From assembly GCA_965262705.1 (NCBI GenBank), contig OZ253556.1, forward strand, positions 1,364,001 through 1,428,000: 64,000 nucleotides of DNA. Reading direction: 5' to 3'. Position 1 is the first letter of the stretch. The number at the start of each line of letters is the position of its first letter. This document shows, piece after piece, positions 46,192-53,583 of the stretch. The notes under the pieces are model-generated. The model did no database searches. It was not told the origin of the DNA and saw only the letters and a program-made list of their open reading frames with translations. The DNA comes from UJ101 sp965262705 (GTDB lineage: Bacteria; Bacteroidota; Bacteroidia; Flavobacteriales; UJ101). Both the position numbers and the translations under genes were made by a program.

Positions 46192-46346
46192 GGGACCGCT
46201 GCAGAATATATGAAAAAGAACGCATCTAACTTCAAACTGCCTCTTTCTCAAAAAATTAAAATCCTCCACACCCAAAAGGTTGCTCCGGTATTTAATTTTC
46301 CTTGAGCGTTGCATTTTTTGGTTAGCGTGCTTTTTGCAACGGTCTC
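46192..46346 (-). mobile_element. Long miniature element, copy 15
   Basis: 155 bp, ends GGGACCGCTGC and GCAACGGTCTC, perfect target duplication AAAGT (46187-46191 and 46347-46351). The left duplication overlaps the stop codon of the TPR gene. Confidence 0.9.
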
Positions 46347-46404
46347 AAAGTAACCTTTTATGTTTACAAAAAACCTGCTCATTTTGAGGAGCTTTTTTTG
46401 GTAA

Positions 46405-46456
46405 GAGGCCTGTTGTAAAAAGTACTCTATCAACTGCCAGTCAGCGTTATCTAAAG
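46405..46456 (+). repeat. Short-family element, decayed, between TPR and recA genes
   Basis: GAGGCCTGTTGTAAAAAGTA followed by CAACTGCCAGTCAGCGTTAT and CTAAAGG; the right end has lost its terminal GTCTC. Confidence 0.6.
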
Positions 46457-46496
46457 GAATTACTTTATTACTACACTCAGTTCCCTATTGTAAAGA

Positions 46497-47504
46497 TCAG
46501 TTTTTATTTTCCCCCTTTTTTATGGCTGTTACAATCTTTTCCTCTAACTCCTCGGCTAGTTCTTCATTGTCTTTCAACAGGTTCTTTGAAGCGTCTCTTC
46601 CCTGCCCTAATTTTATGTCTCCATAGCTGAACCACGCACCGCTTTTTTTCACAATACCTAGTTCAACGCCTAAATCTAGAATTTCACCTATTTTAGAAAT
46701 TCCTTCCCCGTACATAATATCGAATTCAGCCACCCTAAAGGGGGGAGCCACTTTATTTTTTACAACTTTTATTTTTGTATGATTTCCTATTATTGTATCA
46801 GCTGATTTTATCTGCTTTCCTCTGCGAATATCGACTCGAACGGAGGCATAGAACTTCAGCGCATTTCCGCCTGTAGTCGTTTCTGGATTACCGAACATAA
46901 CCCCGATTTTCTCTCTTAATTGATTAATAAAAATTACCACGCAGTTCGTTTTACCAATGCTTCCCGTTAATTTTCTCATCGCCTGTGACATTAACCGGGC
47001 CTGCAGCCCCATGCTTGAATCTCCCATCCCTCCTTCAATTTCACTTTTAGGGGTCAGCGCTGCTACTGAATCAACTACAATTAAATCAACCGCACTCGAA
47101 CGAACTAAATTATCGGTAATTTCAAGCGCTTGTTCGCCGTTATCCGGTTGAGAGATAATTAAATTTTCAATATCTACCCCAAGTTTTTCTGCATAAAAAC
47201 GATCGAAAGCATGCTCTGCATCGATAAAAGCTGCAATTCCGCCCTGTTTTTGACATTCTGCAATGGCATGAAGGGTAAGCGTGGTTTTACCGGAAGATTC
47301 AGGTCCGAAAATCTCTATAACTCGACCTCGGGGATAACCTCCTACCCCAAGTGCCAGATCTATTCCAATTGAACCGGTTGGGATTACTTCTACATCTATT
47401 ATGGGGGCATCACCCATTTTCATGACCATTCCTTTGCCATAGGTTTTATCCATTTTATCTAAAACCAGTTGGAGGGCTTCTTTTTTGGCATCCTTATCGC
47501 TCAT
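46497..47504 (-). CDS. recA: Recombinase RecA
   Basis: 335 residues, ATP-dependent strand-exchange protein and SOS co-protease. Walker A is GPESSGKTT (about 66-74), Walker B is in DLIVVDSVAAL, the L1/L2 loop regions MGDSSMGLQARLMSQAMRKL and NQLREKIGVMFGNPETTTGG are present, and the C-terminus is short and charged (EELEEKIVTAIKKGENKN). A TAAATTTG box lies 30 bp upstream. No SOS box can be assigned by eye. Confidence 0.97.
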   Translation of the reverse strand: MSDKDAKKEALQLVLDKMDKTYGKGMVMKMGDAPIIDVEVIPTGSIGIDLALGVGGYPRGRVIEIFGPESSGKTTLTLHAIAECQKQGGIAAFIDAEHAFDRFYAEKLGVDIENLIISQPDNGEQALEITDNLVRSSAVDLIVVDSVAALTPKSEIEGGMGDSSMGLQARLMSQAMRKLTGSIGKTNCVVIFINQLREKIGVMFGNPETTTGGNALKFYASVRVDIRRGKQIKSADTIIGNHTKIKVVKNKVAPPFRVAEFDIMYGEGISKIGEILDLGVELGIVKKSGAWFSYGDIKLGQGRDASKNLLKDNEELAEELEEKIVTAIKKGENKN

Positions 47505-47533
47505 ATCTTGCTTTTTTGTATTAAATTATTTGA

Positions 47534-47541
47534 CAAATTTA
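47534..47541 (-). promoter_or_regulatory. Probable recA -7 box (TAAATTTG)
   Basis: TAnnTTTG match on the minus strand, 29 bp before the recA ATG. Confidence 0.5.
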
Positions 47542-47578
47542 ATGAAAATAGGTACATGTATTAACTGTTTAATAGATT

Positions 47579-47612
47579 GAGACCGTTGCAAAAAGCACCC
47601 TAAAATGCAATA
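47579..47612 (+). repeat. Lone long-element end
   Basis: GAGACCGTTGCAAAAAGCAC followed by CCTAAAATGCAA, then unrelated sequence. It lies between recA and the zinc-ribbon-like gene. Confidence 0.7.
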
Positions 47613-47706
47613 TAAGAAATATTAATAATAAATTTCTAAAGGGCTAAAATAAATTTTTCGTTTTTAGTTTCTCCTATCACTATATTAAATTCTTTTTCTC
47701 AAACTA

Positions 47707-48489
47707 TCAAACGCGGTCTAAAAGACTTTTTAGCTTTTCCCGTTCTTGTTGGGCTAATTCTTCATCGATCAAAATCCTGCCACTATGCTCATCAATTACA
47801 ATTTTCTTTCGCTGTGCAATTTCTAACTGCCTTTGAGGAGGAATCGTAAAGTAGGACCCTGCAGGAGCACCTCGCTCTATCGGTACTATGGCTAGTCCAT
47901 TTTTAACTTTTGAGCGTATCCTTTGATAGGCATTCAGCAAACGTTCCTCAATATTTTTTGAGTATTCTTCCGATTTTTCATTTAAAAAAGATTCTTCTTT
48001 TTCTGTTTCGGCTACTAAAATATCTAACTCGGCTTTTTTGTGTTCCAAATGTTTTTTCAACAGCGCTAAATGATCTTTCGATTCGGTAATTTTGTCATTA
48101 TAATGCGCTATTTTTGCTTTATATTCTTTTATTTTTTTATTGGCTAATTGAACTTCTAACCCCTGGTATTCAATTTCTTTGGTTAGCGCATCAAATTCAC
48201 GATTATTTCGTACGTTATCTTGTTGCTTTGTATATTTTTTAATTTGTTCTTCAGCAGATGCGATCTGTTCTTTTTTTACTTTAACCTCTTTTTTAAGTTC
48301 TTTTTCCTTAATAGATAAGCCTGAAATTCGTGTTTCAACACCGATGATTTCATCTTCTAAATCTTTTACTTCTAAAGGAAGTTCTCCTCGTATAAATCTT
48401 ATTTCATCAATTCTTGAGTCGATCAGTTGTAAATCAAATAATGCTCTTAACTTGTCTTCTATTGTCAATGTAGGTTTTTCATTTGCCAT
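47707..48489 (-). CDS. Coiled-coil protein related to the C4-type zinc-ribbon family (cysteines absent)
   Basis: 260 residues. Residues 10-180 are a long charged coiled coil (heptads such as LEDEIIGVETRISGLSIKEK). The C-terminal part (VPIERGAPAGSYFTIPPQRQ then DEHSGRILIDEELAQQE) aligns by pattern with the zinc-ribbon end of the CT398/DUF164-type proteins, but the paired cysteines expected for zinc are missing. It follows the Nif3 gene with a short element in between, the neighbour order usual in Flavobacteriia. Function not established; a role in protein or nucleic-acid handling is only inferred from family notes. Confidence 0.8.
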   Translation of the reverse strand: MANEKPTLTIEDKLRALFDLQLIDSRIDEIRFIRGELPLEVKDLEDEIIGVETRISGLSIKEKELKKEVKVKKEQIASAEEQIKKYTKQQDNVRNNREFDALTKEIEYQGLEVQLANKKIKEYKAKIAHYNDKITESKDHLALLKKHLEHKKAELDILVAETEKEESFLNEKSEEYSKNIEERLLNAYQRIRSKVKNGLAIVPIERGAPAGSYFTIPPQRQLEIAQRKKIVIDEHSGRILIDEELAQQEREKLKSLLDRV

Positions 48490-48508
48490 AGCCGCTTAAA
48501 AATATTCT

Positions 48509-48564
48509 GAGATCTTTGCAAAAAACATTTTAGTAACTTCAAGTCAGCACAAGCTAAAGATCTC
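48509..48564 (+). mobile_element. Short miniature element, type copy (56 bp)
   Basis: Ends GAGATCTTTGC and GCTAAAGATCTC, interior TTTTAGTAACTTCAAGTCAG, with a perfect 5-bp target duplication ATTCT (48504-48508 and 48565-48569). This is the best evidence that the short family is an element in its own right, using the same 5-bp duplication as the long one. It lies between the Nif3 gene and its downstream partner. Confidence 0.85.
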
Positions 48565-48570
48565 ATTCTG

Positions 48571-49665
48571 TTAATAATAATAAATAGGATTAGTATTCAC
48601 CTCTGATAAAGAGAGGGCAAAGGTAGGAAATTTTTCTATAAGTACATCATATAAAAGTGATTTTATAAATTGTTCGCTTTCATAATGCCCCACATCACAA
48701 ATTAAGATTTGATTTTCAGCCTGGAAAAATTCATGATATTTAAAATCAGCGGAAATGTAAGCATCGGCGCCAATTTTTTTAGCTCGATTCAGCCCAAAAC
48801 TGCCAGATCCTCCCAAGACGGCAACTTTTTGTATTTTTTTTCCTGTCAGGCGTGTGTGCCGAATACAATTTGTTGGAATTTTTGAACGAAGCGCTGCTAA
48901 AAAATCTTTTTCATTCATGGATTGAGGTAAATGTCCATACATACCTATTCCTATATGTTGATTTTCATTGGTCAGTTGAATCACTTCATAAGCCACTTCT
49001 TCATAAGGATGTGTCTTTTTCAGTGCAACGATTATATTTTTTTCTAAGTGTGCCGGGAAGGTTAAGTTAAGGCAAATCTCTTTTTCAAAACGCATTTCTC
49101 CCGGTTTACCAATAGTAGGACGGCTTTCTTCTCCTCCTCTAAAACTTCCTTCCCCTTTTATATTGAAACTGCAATGATCGTAATTTCCTATGTTGCCTGC
49201 TCCTGCATCGAACAAAGCATATCTGACTTTTTCTAAAGACTTTATCGGAACGTAGGTTGTGAGTTTTTTAATGGTTTTCTTTTTCGGAAGCAGCACTTGA
49301 ATGTCTGAGAGATTTAGTTTTTCACATAATCTTCTGTTGCTGCCTTTCCATGCAAAATCAAGATTTGTGTGAATGGCGTAAATAGCAATACCATGTTTAA
49401 TTGCCTTTAGAATAACCCGCTCTACATAATTATTGCCTGTAATTCGTTTTAATCCTCTAAAGATAATCGGGTGAAAAGTGATAATAAGGCCGGCTTGCTT
49501 TTCAATCGCTTCTTTGATTACCTCCTCTGTACAATCTAAGGTTAACAATGCGCCTGATACCTCCTGTTGTGAATTGCCTAATAATAACCCTACATTATCA
49601 AAATCCTCTGCATGAGCAAGAGGCGCTAAATTTTCTAAAACATTTGAAATTTCATATATTTTCAT
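48571..49665 (-). CDS. Nif3-like dinuclear-metal-centre protein
   Basis: 364 residues, the longer Nif3/YqfO form with a middle insertion (about 128-240) between the two halves of the metal-binding domain. Metal-ligand segments: ITFHPIIFRGL (about 63-73), YAIHTNLDFAW (about 97-107) and near the end ADFKYHEFFQAENQILICDV with GHYESEQF. The N-terminus DFDNVGLLLG is typical. The biochemical role of this family is unsettled (GTP cyclohydrolase-like activity has been proposed). It is upstream of the coiled-coil partner gene in one operon. Confidence 0.92.
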   Translation of the reverse strand: MKIYEISNVLENLAPLAHAEDFDNVGLLLGNSQQEVSGALLTLDCTEEVIKEAIEKQAGLIITFHPIIFRGLKRITGNNYVERVILKAIKHGIAIYAIHTNLDFAWKGSNRRLCEKLNLSDIQVLLPKKKTIKKLTTYVPIKSLEKVRYALFDAGAGNIGNYDHCSFNIKGEGSFRGGEESRPTIGKPGEMRFEKEICLNLTFPAHLEKNIIVALKKTHPYEEVAYEVIQLTNENQHIGIGMYGHLPQSMNEKDFLAALRSKIPTNCIRHTRLTGKKIQKVAVLGGSGSFGLNRAKKIGADAYISADFKYHEFFQAENQILICDVGHYESEQFIKSLLYDVLIEKFPTFALSLSEVNTNPIYYY

Positions 49666-49736
49666 AGCGTATAACTGTGATTAAAATATTTTTACAGGAT
49701 TTAGTTTTTATCTTATCCCCATCCCATTTATCAAAT

Positions 49737-49901
49737 GAGACCGTTGCAAAAAGCACTTTAGCAAAAAAATGCAACGCCCGATAAAAATTAAACACCGGAG
49801 CAACCTTTTGGGTGTGGAGGATTTTAATTTTTTGAGAAGGAAGCAGTTTGAAGTTAGATGCTTTCTTTTTCATACTTTTTTATATATTTTGCAACGGGCT
49901 C
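49737..49901 (+). mobile_element. Long miniature element, copy 16
   Basis: 165 bp, ends GAGACCGTTGC and GCAACGGGCTC; flanks CAAAT / AATAT do not match. It is separated from copy 17 by 132 bp of AT-rich DNA with several GATTATATAAG-like direct repeats (49919-49980) and no gene. Confidence 0.88.
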
Positions 49902-50033
49902 AATATATAAAAAATAGGGATTATATAAGAAATAAATACCCTAATAAATAGAAACAAATAAGATTATATAAGGATTATATAGGCACAAAAGCGCATAAAT
50001 AGCTATATAAAAAAACTGATAAAAAAACCATTT

Positions 50034-50198
50034 GAGACCGTTGCAAAAAGCACTTTAGCAAAAAAATGCGACGCACGAGGAAAATTAAATACCGGAGCAA
50101 CCTTTTGGGTGTGGAGGATTTTAATTTTTTGAGAAGGAAGCAGTTTGAAGCTAAATGCTTTCTTTTTCATACTTTTTTATGTGTTCTGCAACGGTCTC
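50034..50198 (+). mobile_element. Long miniature element, copy 17
   Basis: 165 bp, both ends intact, perfect target duplication CATTT (50029-50033 and 50199-50203). Same orientation as copy 16. It lies 58 bp beyond the trpF stop. Confidence 0.93.
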
Positions 50199-50256
50199 CA
50201 TTTTTATTTTAAAAGGTTGAGATTTTTTGTATATTTGGAATTCACCAACTTTATTT

Positions 50257-50862
50257 TTAAGAATTTTTAAGAGGATAGTTTTTTATTCCCGGTACCTTTT
50301 CAAATCTGCTGTTAAGATCTATACCAAAAAGTCGGGGGTGATGAAAGTCTAGTATTTCCTGAAAATCATTTTTTGTAATGCCTCCGCTCAAAAAAAACGG
50401 AGTTTCTAACGTATAGTTTTGTAAGCTCTTCCAATCGAATTTTTTTCCACTACCGCCATATCGATTGCTTTTTGTATCAAAAAGAAACCTATTTACATAA
50501 GGCAGATAATATCGTAGGGAATTAAAATCAAAGTCATCTGAAACGCCAAAATCTTTTACAACAGGGATGCCTTTCTCAGATAATTTTTTACAATAGGCCG
50601 CGGTTTCATCTCCATGAAGTTGAAGAAAGTCATATCCCGGCTTAAAAACCTCAGCGGCTTTAGAAAGGGGTTCATTGACTAAAACTGCGGTTAGCTTTTG
50701 TTTTGTAGATAATTGAGGAGGTGTAAACCCTTCCCCGACAAAGCGTTTAGACCCTCTGTAATGGATAAACCCGAGAAAATCAACGGTTAAAGCAGCTATC
50801 GCCTGAATATTCGGCTCTTGGTTTAATCCGCAAACTTTTATTTTTAATTCTTTGCAGGGCAA
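50257..50862 (-). CDS. trpF: Phosphoribosylanthranilate isomerase
   Basis: 201 residues, TIM barrel, converts phosphoribosylanthranilate to CdRP in tryptophan synthesis. The start is probably the TTG at 50862, because no ATG precedes the essential KIKVCGLNQEPNIQ (catalytic Cys near residue 11). LGFIHYRGSKRFVG, LQLHGDE and the second catalytic Asp in FLFDTKSNRYGGSGKKFDW are present, with LSGGI and FGIDLNSRFEKVPGIKN at the end. It is complete. It begins one base after the META-domain gene ends, in the order trpD-trpC-META-trpF. Confidence 0.94.
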   Translation of the reverse strand: MPCKELKIKVCGLNQEPNIQAIAALTVDFLGFIHYRGSKRFVGEGFTPPQLSTKQKLTAVLVNEPLSKAAEVFKPGYDFLQLHGDETAAYCKKLSEKGIPVVKDFGVSDDFDFNSLRYYLPYVNRFLFDTKSNRYGGSGKKFDWKSLQNYTLETPFFLSGGITKNDFQEILDFHHPRLFGIDLNSRFEKVPGIKNYPLKNS

Positions 50863-50863
50863 G

Positions 50864-51295
50864 TCAATCCTCTTTTTTAAATGACATTAACAAAATTTTA
50901 TCCTTGTACAAATAAAGAATATCACCATCTATTTGGTATCGGGTTACCTTATGAATCATCTCAATAAATGCTTTTTCATAGCTCATATCCCCGCACATCA
51001 TATTCGTCGCTTTGCTTTTCAAAAAAGTTATTTCTCCCCGGTTTTTAAAATTAATTCTCCCTTGTATTGTATTGCACCCTAAAAACGCCTTATAAGTGTT
51101 TTGAAAAGAAGAAAAATACAAAGTCAGCGGCTTTGCTTTCTTGTTTTTAACTATTTTTATTATTCCTGATTCATCGGTCATCATCCAATTCGTATCACTT
51201 AGCGTTCCGTTATTGACATTATTATATTTCCCCTTTTTTAATATTCCACAGGATAAAAACAATGAAATAGTAAGTAGTAAAGTGATTTTTTTCAT
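50864..51295 (-). CDS. META-domain lipoprotein inside the trp cluster
   Basis: 143 residues. A lipoprotein signal (LLLTISLFLSCG, lipidated Cys near residue 16) precedes a META/HslJ-like domain (DTNWMMTDESGIIKI, then LGCNTIQGRINFKNRGEITF, MCGDMSYEKAFIEMI and DILYLYKDKILLMSF). It is anchored in the envelope. Related HslJ proteins are linked to heat and novobiocin tolerance in E. coli. Its place between trpC and trpF, with gaps of 1-4 bp, ties its expression to tryptophan genes although no functional link is known. Confidence 0.87.
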   Translation of the reverse strand: MKKITLLLTISLFLSCGILKKGKYNNVNNGTLSDTNWMMTDESGIIKIVKNKKAKPLTLYFSSFQNTYKAFLGCNTIQGRINFKNRGEITFLKSKATNMMCGDMSYEKAFIEMIHKVTRYQIDGDILYLYKDKILLMSFKKED

Positions 51296-51299
51296 AGTG

Positions 51300-52079
51300 C
51301 TATATTTCCTTTATAAAATGGATGTATGTTTCGCCGGGAGAAGAAGCCTTCATAAAATTCTCTCCGATTAAAAATCCATCAAATCCTGCTTCTCTCAGCA
51401 TACGAATTTCTGCTGTCGTCGAAAATCCACTTTCAGATATTTTGGTAAAAGTATCAGGAATTTTTGAATATAAATGTATGGATTGTTCAATATTTACCTC
51501 AAACGTTTTTAAATTTCGATTATTAATCCCGATAATATTAATATGCTCATTAATCTTTTCAAGCATTTCCTCAGAATGAATTTCCATTAAAACCTCCAGA
51601 CCTAAACTTCTCGCCAATTTACTAAATTTCTCAATTTCTTTTTTAGGTAAGCATTCTGCGATCAATAAAACGGCATCTGCCCCGATAGCTTTCGTATGCA
51701 CAATTTGAAACTCATCTGCAATAAATTCTTTTCTCAATATAGGAATATGGACTTGCTCCCTTATTTTTATTATGTCTTCTATGCTCCCATCAAAAAAATG
51801 ATTGTCGGTGAGAATGGAAATACCGGCTGCCCCTGACCTTTCATAAAGAGGAATAATTTTTTCAGTCTTTGCTTCTTTATTTATCCAGCCTTGAGAAGGT
51901 GATTTTCTTTTAAATTCAGCGATAATTCCTACCGAGTTTTTATCCTGAAGGCGCTGTTCAAGTGAATGCGTTTTACCCTCAAAATAAGGACTTTTTTCTA
52001 AGGTGCTTATTTTAGTTTGCGATTTTAATAGTGCAATTTCCTTTTTCTTACGCAGCGCGATTCTCTCCAGAATATCCAT
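51300..52079 (-). CDS. trpC: Indole-3-glycerol phosphate synthase
   Basis: 259 residues, TIM barrel. It closes CdRP to indole-3-glycerol phosphate. Visible: IIAEFKRKSPSQGWI (catalytic Lys near 54), ISILTDNHFFDGSIEDI, ILRKEFIADEFQI (catalytic Lys near 112), DAVLLIAECL, INNRNLKTFEV and SESGFSTTAEIRML then FDGFLIGENFMKA. It is intact. Its ATG shares one base with the trpD stop (TGATG), so translation is coupled. The product has no visible tryptophan synthase to use it in this window, because trpA and trpB are broken. Confidence 0.95.
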   Translation of the reverse strand: MDILERIALRKKKEIALLKSQTKISTLEKSPYFEGKTHSLEQRLQDKNSVGIIAEFKRKSPSQGWINKEAKTEKIIPLYERSGAAGISILTDNHFFDGSIEDIIKIREQVHIPILRKEFIADEFQIVHTKAIGADAVLLIAECLPKKEIEKFSKLARSLGLEVLMEIHSEEMLEKINEHINIIGINNRNLKTFEVNIEQSIHLYSKIPDTFTKISESGFSTTAEIRMLREAGFDGFLIGENFMKASSPGETYIHFIKEI

Positions 52080-53068
52080 CAGTCTAACTTTAATAAAGTT
52101 TCAAACGCAGCCAACGCTTTTTTATCAAATAATGACTTTTCAGCTTTTTCTTTACATCTGCCAAGTGTCTCGCCCGTAACAGTATTTATAGCAAAAGCTG
52201 CATTAGCTAACACCACTTCATTTTGTGCCGCGGTACCTTCTCCTTTTAGAATCGTCTCGAAAATTTCAGCATTTTCTTCTACCGAATTTCCTCCTGCTAG
52301 ATCGATAGCATTCAACTTTCTAAAAGGTAATTCTGAAAGACAGTAAAGCGGATCTCCGCTGGTTTCATATACTTTAAAATCACTTGTAAGCGATATTTCA
52401 TCATAGCCGTCAAGCGCATAAACTACTTTGTAATTCTTAGCGCTTTCCTGAAAAATAAAGTGATATAAGCGCGCCAGTTCGAGATTGAAAACACCCGTTA
52501 TTTGATTTTGAGGTTGTGCGGGATTCACCAGGGGGCCAAGTAAGTTAAAGAACGTTCTTACCTTTAGCTTTTTTCTTATTGCGGCAATATTTTTCATTGC
52601 CGGGTGAAAAACAGGAGCATGTAGAAAACAAATACCTGCATGATCTAACTCTTTCTTTAATCGTGTTTCATTGCTTGTGAAACGGTAACCGATATATTCG
52701 AGTATATTAGATGAACCTGAAACCGAAGAAAAACCGTAATTACCATGCTTAGCTACTTTTTCACCTGCACCAGCAACAATAAGGGAAGCCAGCGTTGAGA
52801 TATTAAAGGTGTTTTTCCCATCCCCGCCGGTGCCGCATAAATCGAGTAAATTAAACTCCGATAATTCTGGTTTTATACACAATCCTAACAACGCTTCTCT
52901 AAAGCCTGCAAGTTCGTCTAAAGTAATCACCCGCATATTAAACACGGTTATAAAAGAAGCCATCTGTACTTCGCTAAATTTACCTTGAGCTAAATCGATT
53001 AAAACACTTTTAGCCTCTGCTTTAGATAAGGTATAATGTTGATATAAACGAGCTAAAATTTCTTCCAT
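52079..53068 (-). CDS. trpD: Anthranilate phosphoribosyltransferase
   Basis: 329 residues from the ATG at 53068 (MEEILARLYQHYTLSKAEAK); a frame extension to 53083 adds five hydrophobic residues and is less likely. It joins anthranilate to PRPP. Motifs: LCGTGGDGKNTFNIST (about 77-92, PRPP site), KHGNYGFSSVSGSSNILEYI (about 106-125) and TFFNLLGPLVNPA (about 172-184). It is intact. trpE and trpG, which normally precede it, are absent: upstream is only repeat DNA, so the operon has been cut at this point. Confidence 0.95.
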   Translation of the reverse strand: MEEILARLYQHYTLSKAEAKSVLIDLAQGKFSEVQMASFITVFNMRVITLDELAGFREALLGLCIKPELSEFNLLDLCGTGGDGKNTFNISTLASLIVAGAGEKVAKHGNYGFSSVSGSSNILEYIGYRFTSNETRLKKELDHAGICFLHAPVFHPAMKNIAAIRKKLKVRTFFNLLGPLVNPAQPQNQITGVFNLELARLYHFIFQESAKNYKVVYALDGYDEISLTSDFKVYETSGDPLYCLSELPFRKLNAIDLAGGNSVEENAEIFETILKGEGTAAQNEVVLANAAFAINTVTGETLGRCKEKAEKSLFDKKALAAFETLLKLD

Positions 53069-53105
53069 CCGTATAAAAAACAAACAAAGTTAATTAAAAA
53101 TTTAA

Positions 53106-53307
53106 ACTGTTGTAAAAAGTATTTTAGCAACTACAAGTCAGCGTAAGCCAAAATTAAACCCTGGAGCAACCTTTTGGTTATGAAGATTTTAATTTTCAGT
53201 AGCTGAGTACTTCGACAAGTGGTTACTGATCCCGTCGAAGTAAGGAAGCACTTAAAGTTAGATACTTTCTTTTCTATACTTTTTTATTTGTTCTGAACGC
53301 GGGATCA
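53106..53307 (+). repeat. Decayed long element with nested short-family and palindromic repeats
   Basis: From AACTGTTGTAAAAAGTATTT to TCTGAACGCGGGATC, with CAACTACAAGTCAGCGTAAG (short-family) and GTACTTCGACAAGTGGTTAC (palindromic) inserted. Both ends are eroded. It lies directly upstream of trpD, where trpE/trpG would be expected. Confidence 0.72.
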
Positions 53308-53439
53308 AAACTAGCTTTTGGCTTAAGCCAATGCTTCTATTGGTGTCTTAGAGTCAAAGGCTTATTTTAAAAGTTGAAAGAAAGCCATTAAAATAGCGAT
53401 AAAGGATATTCCTACCCCTACTGTCCATAGAAGCATTCT
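53308..53439 (-). other. Fragment with a short hydrophobic open frame between repeats
   Basis: On the minus strand this stretch can encode MLLWTVGVGISFIAILMAFF followed by QLLK and a stop (about 53362-53436), one membrane helix. It starts 4 bp from the 35-bp element at 53440. It may be the last piece of a disrupted membrane-protein gene or a small protein; I do not recognise it. Confidence 0.3.
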
Positions 53440-53474
53440 GAGACCGTTGCTAAAGTGCTTTTTGCAACGGTCTC
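53440..53474 (-). mobile_element. 35-bp minimal element made of two ends
   Basis: GAGACCGTTGC and GCAACGGTCTC with only 13 bp (TAAAGTGCTTTTT) between: a perfect 11-bp inverted repeat. Flanks ATTCT / AAGTT do not match, so it is probably an internal deletion of a longer copy. As RNA it would form a hairpin, but no U-tract follows. Confidence 0.85.
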
Positions 53475-53535
53475 AAGTTATATTAATCATTAATTAAAAA
53501 TTCAATTAAATTTATTATAGATAATAATTTTTAAC

Positions 53536-53543
53536 TAAATTTG
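53536..53543 (+). promoter_or_regulatory. Probable -7 box of the YeiH gene (TAAATTTG)
   Basis: TAnnTTTG match 40 bp before the ATG at 53584. Confidence 0.45.
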
Positions 53544-53583
53544 AACTTTATTTTATTAAAATTACTATCTTAATTGTATTAAA

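Noticed and set aside
53440..53474. Rho-independent terminator
   Set aside because: The hairpin is strong, but no T-run follows on either strand and it is made of two element ends.
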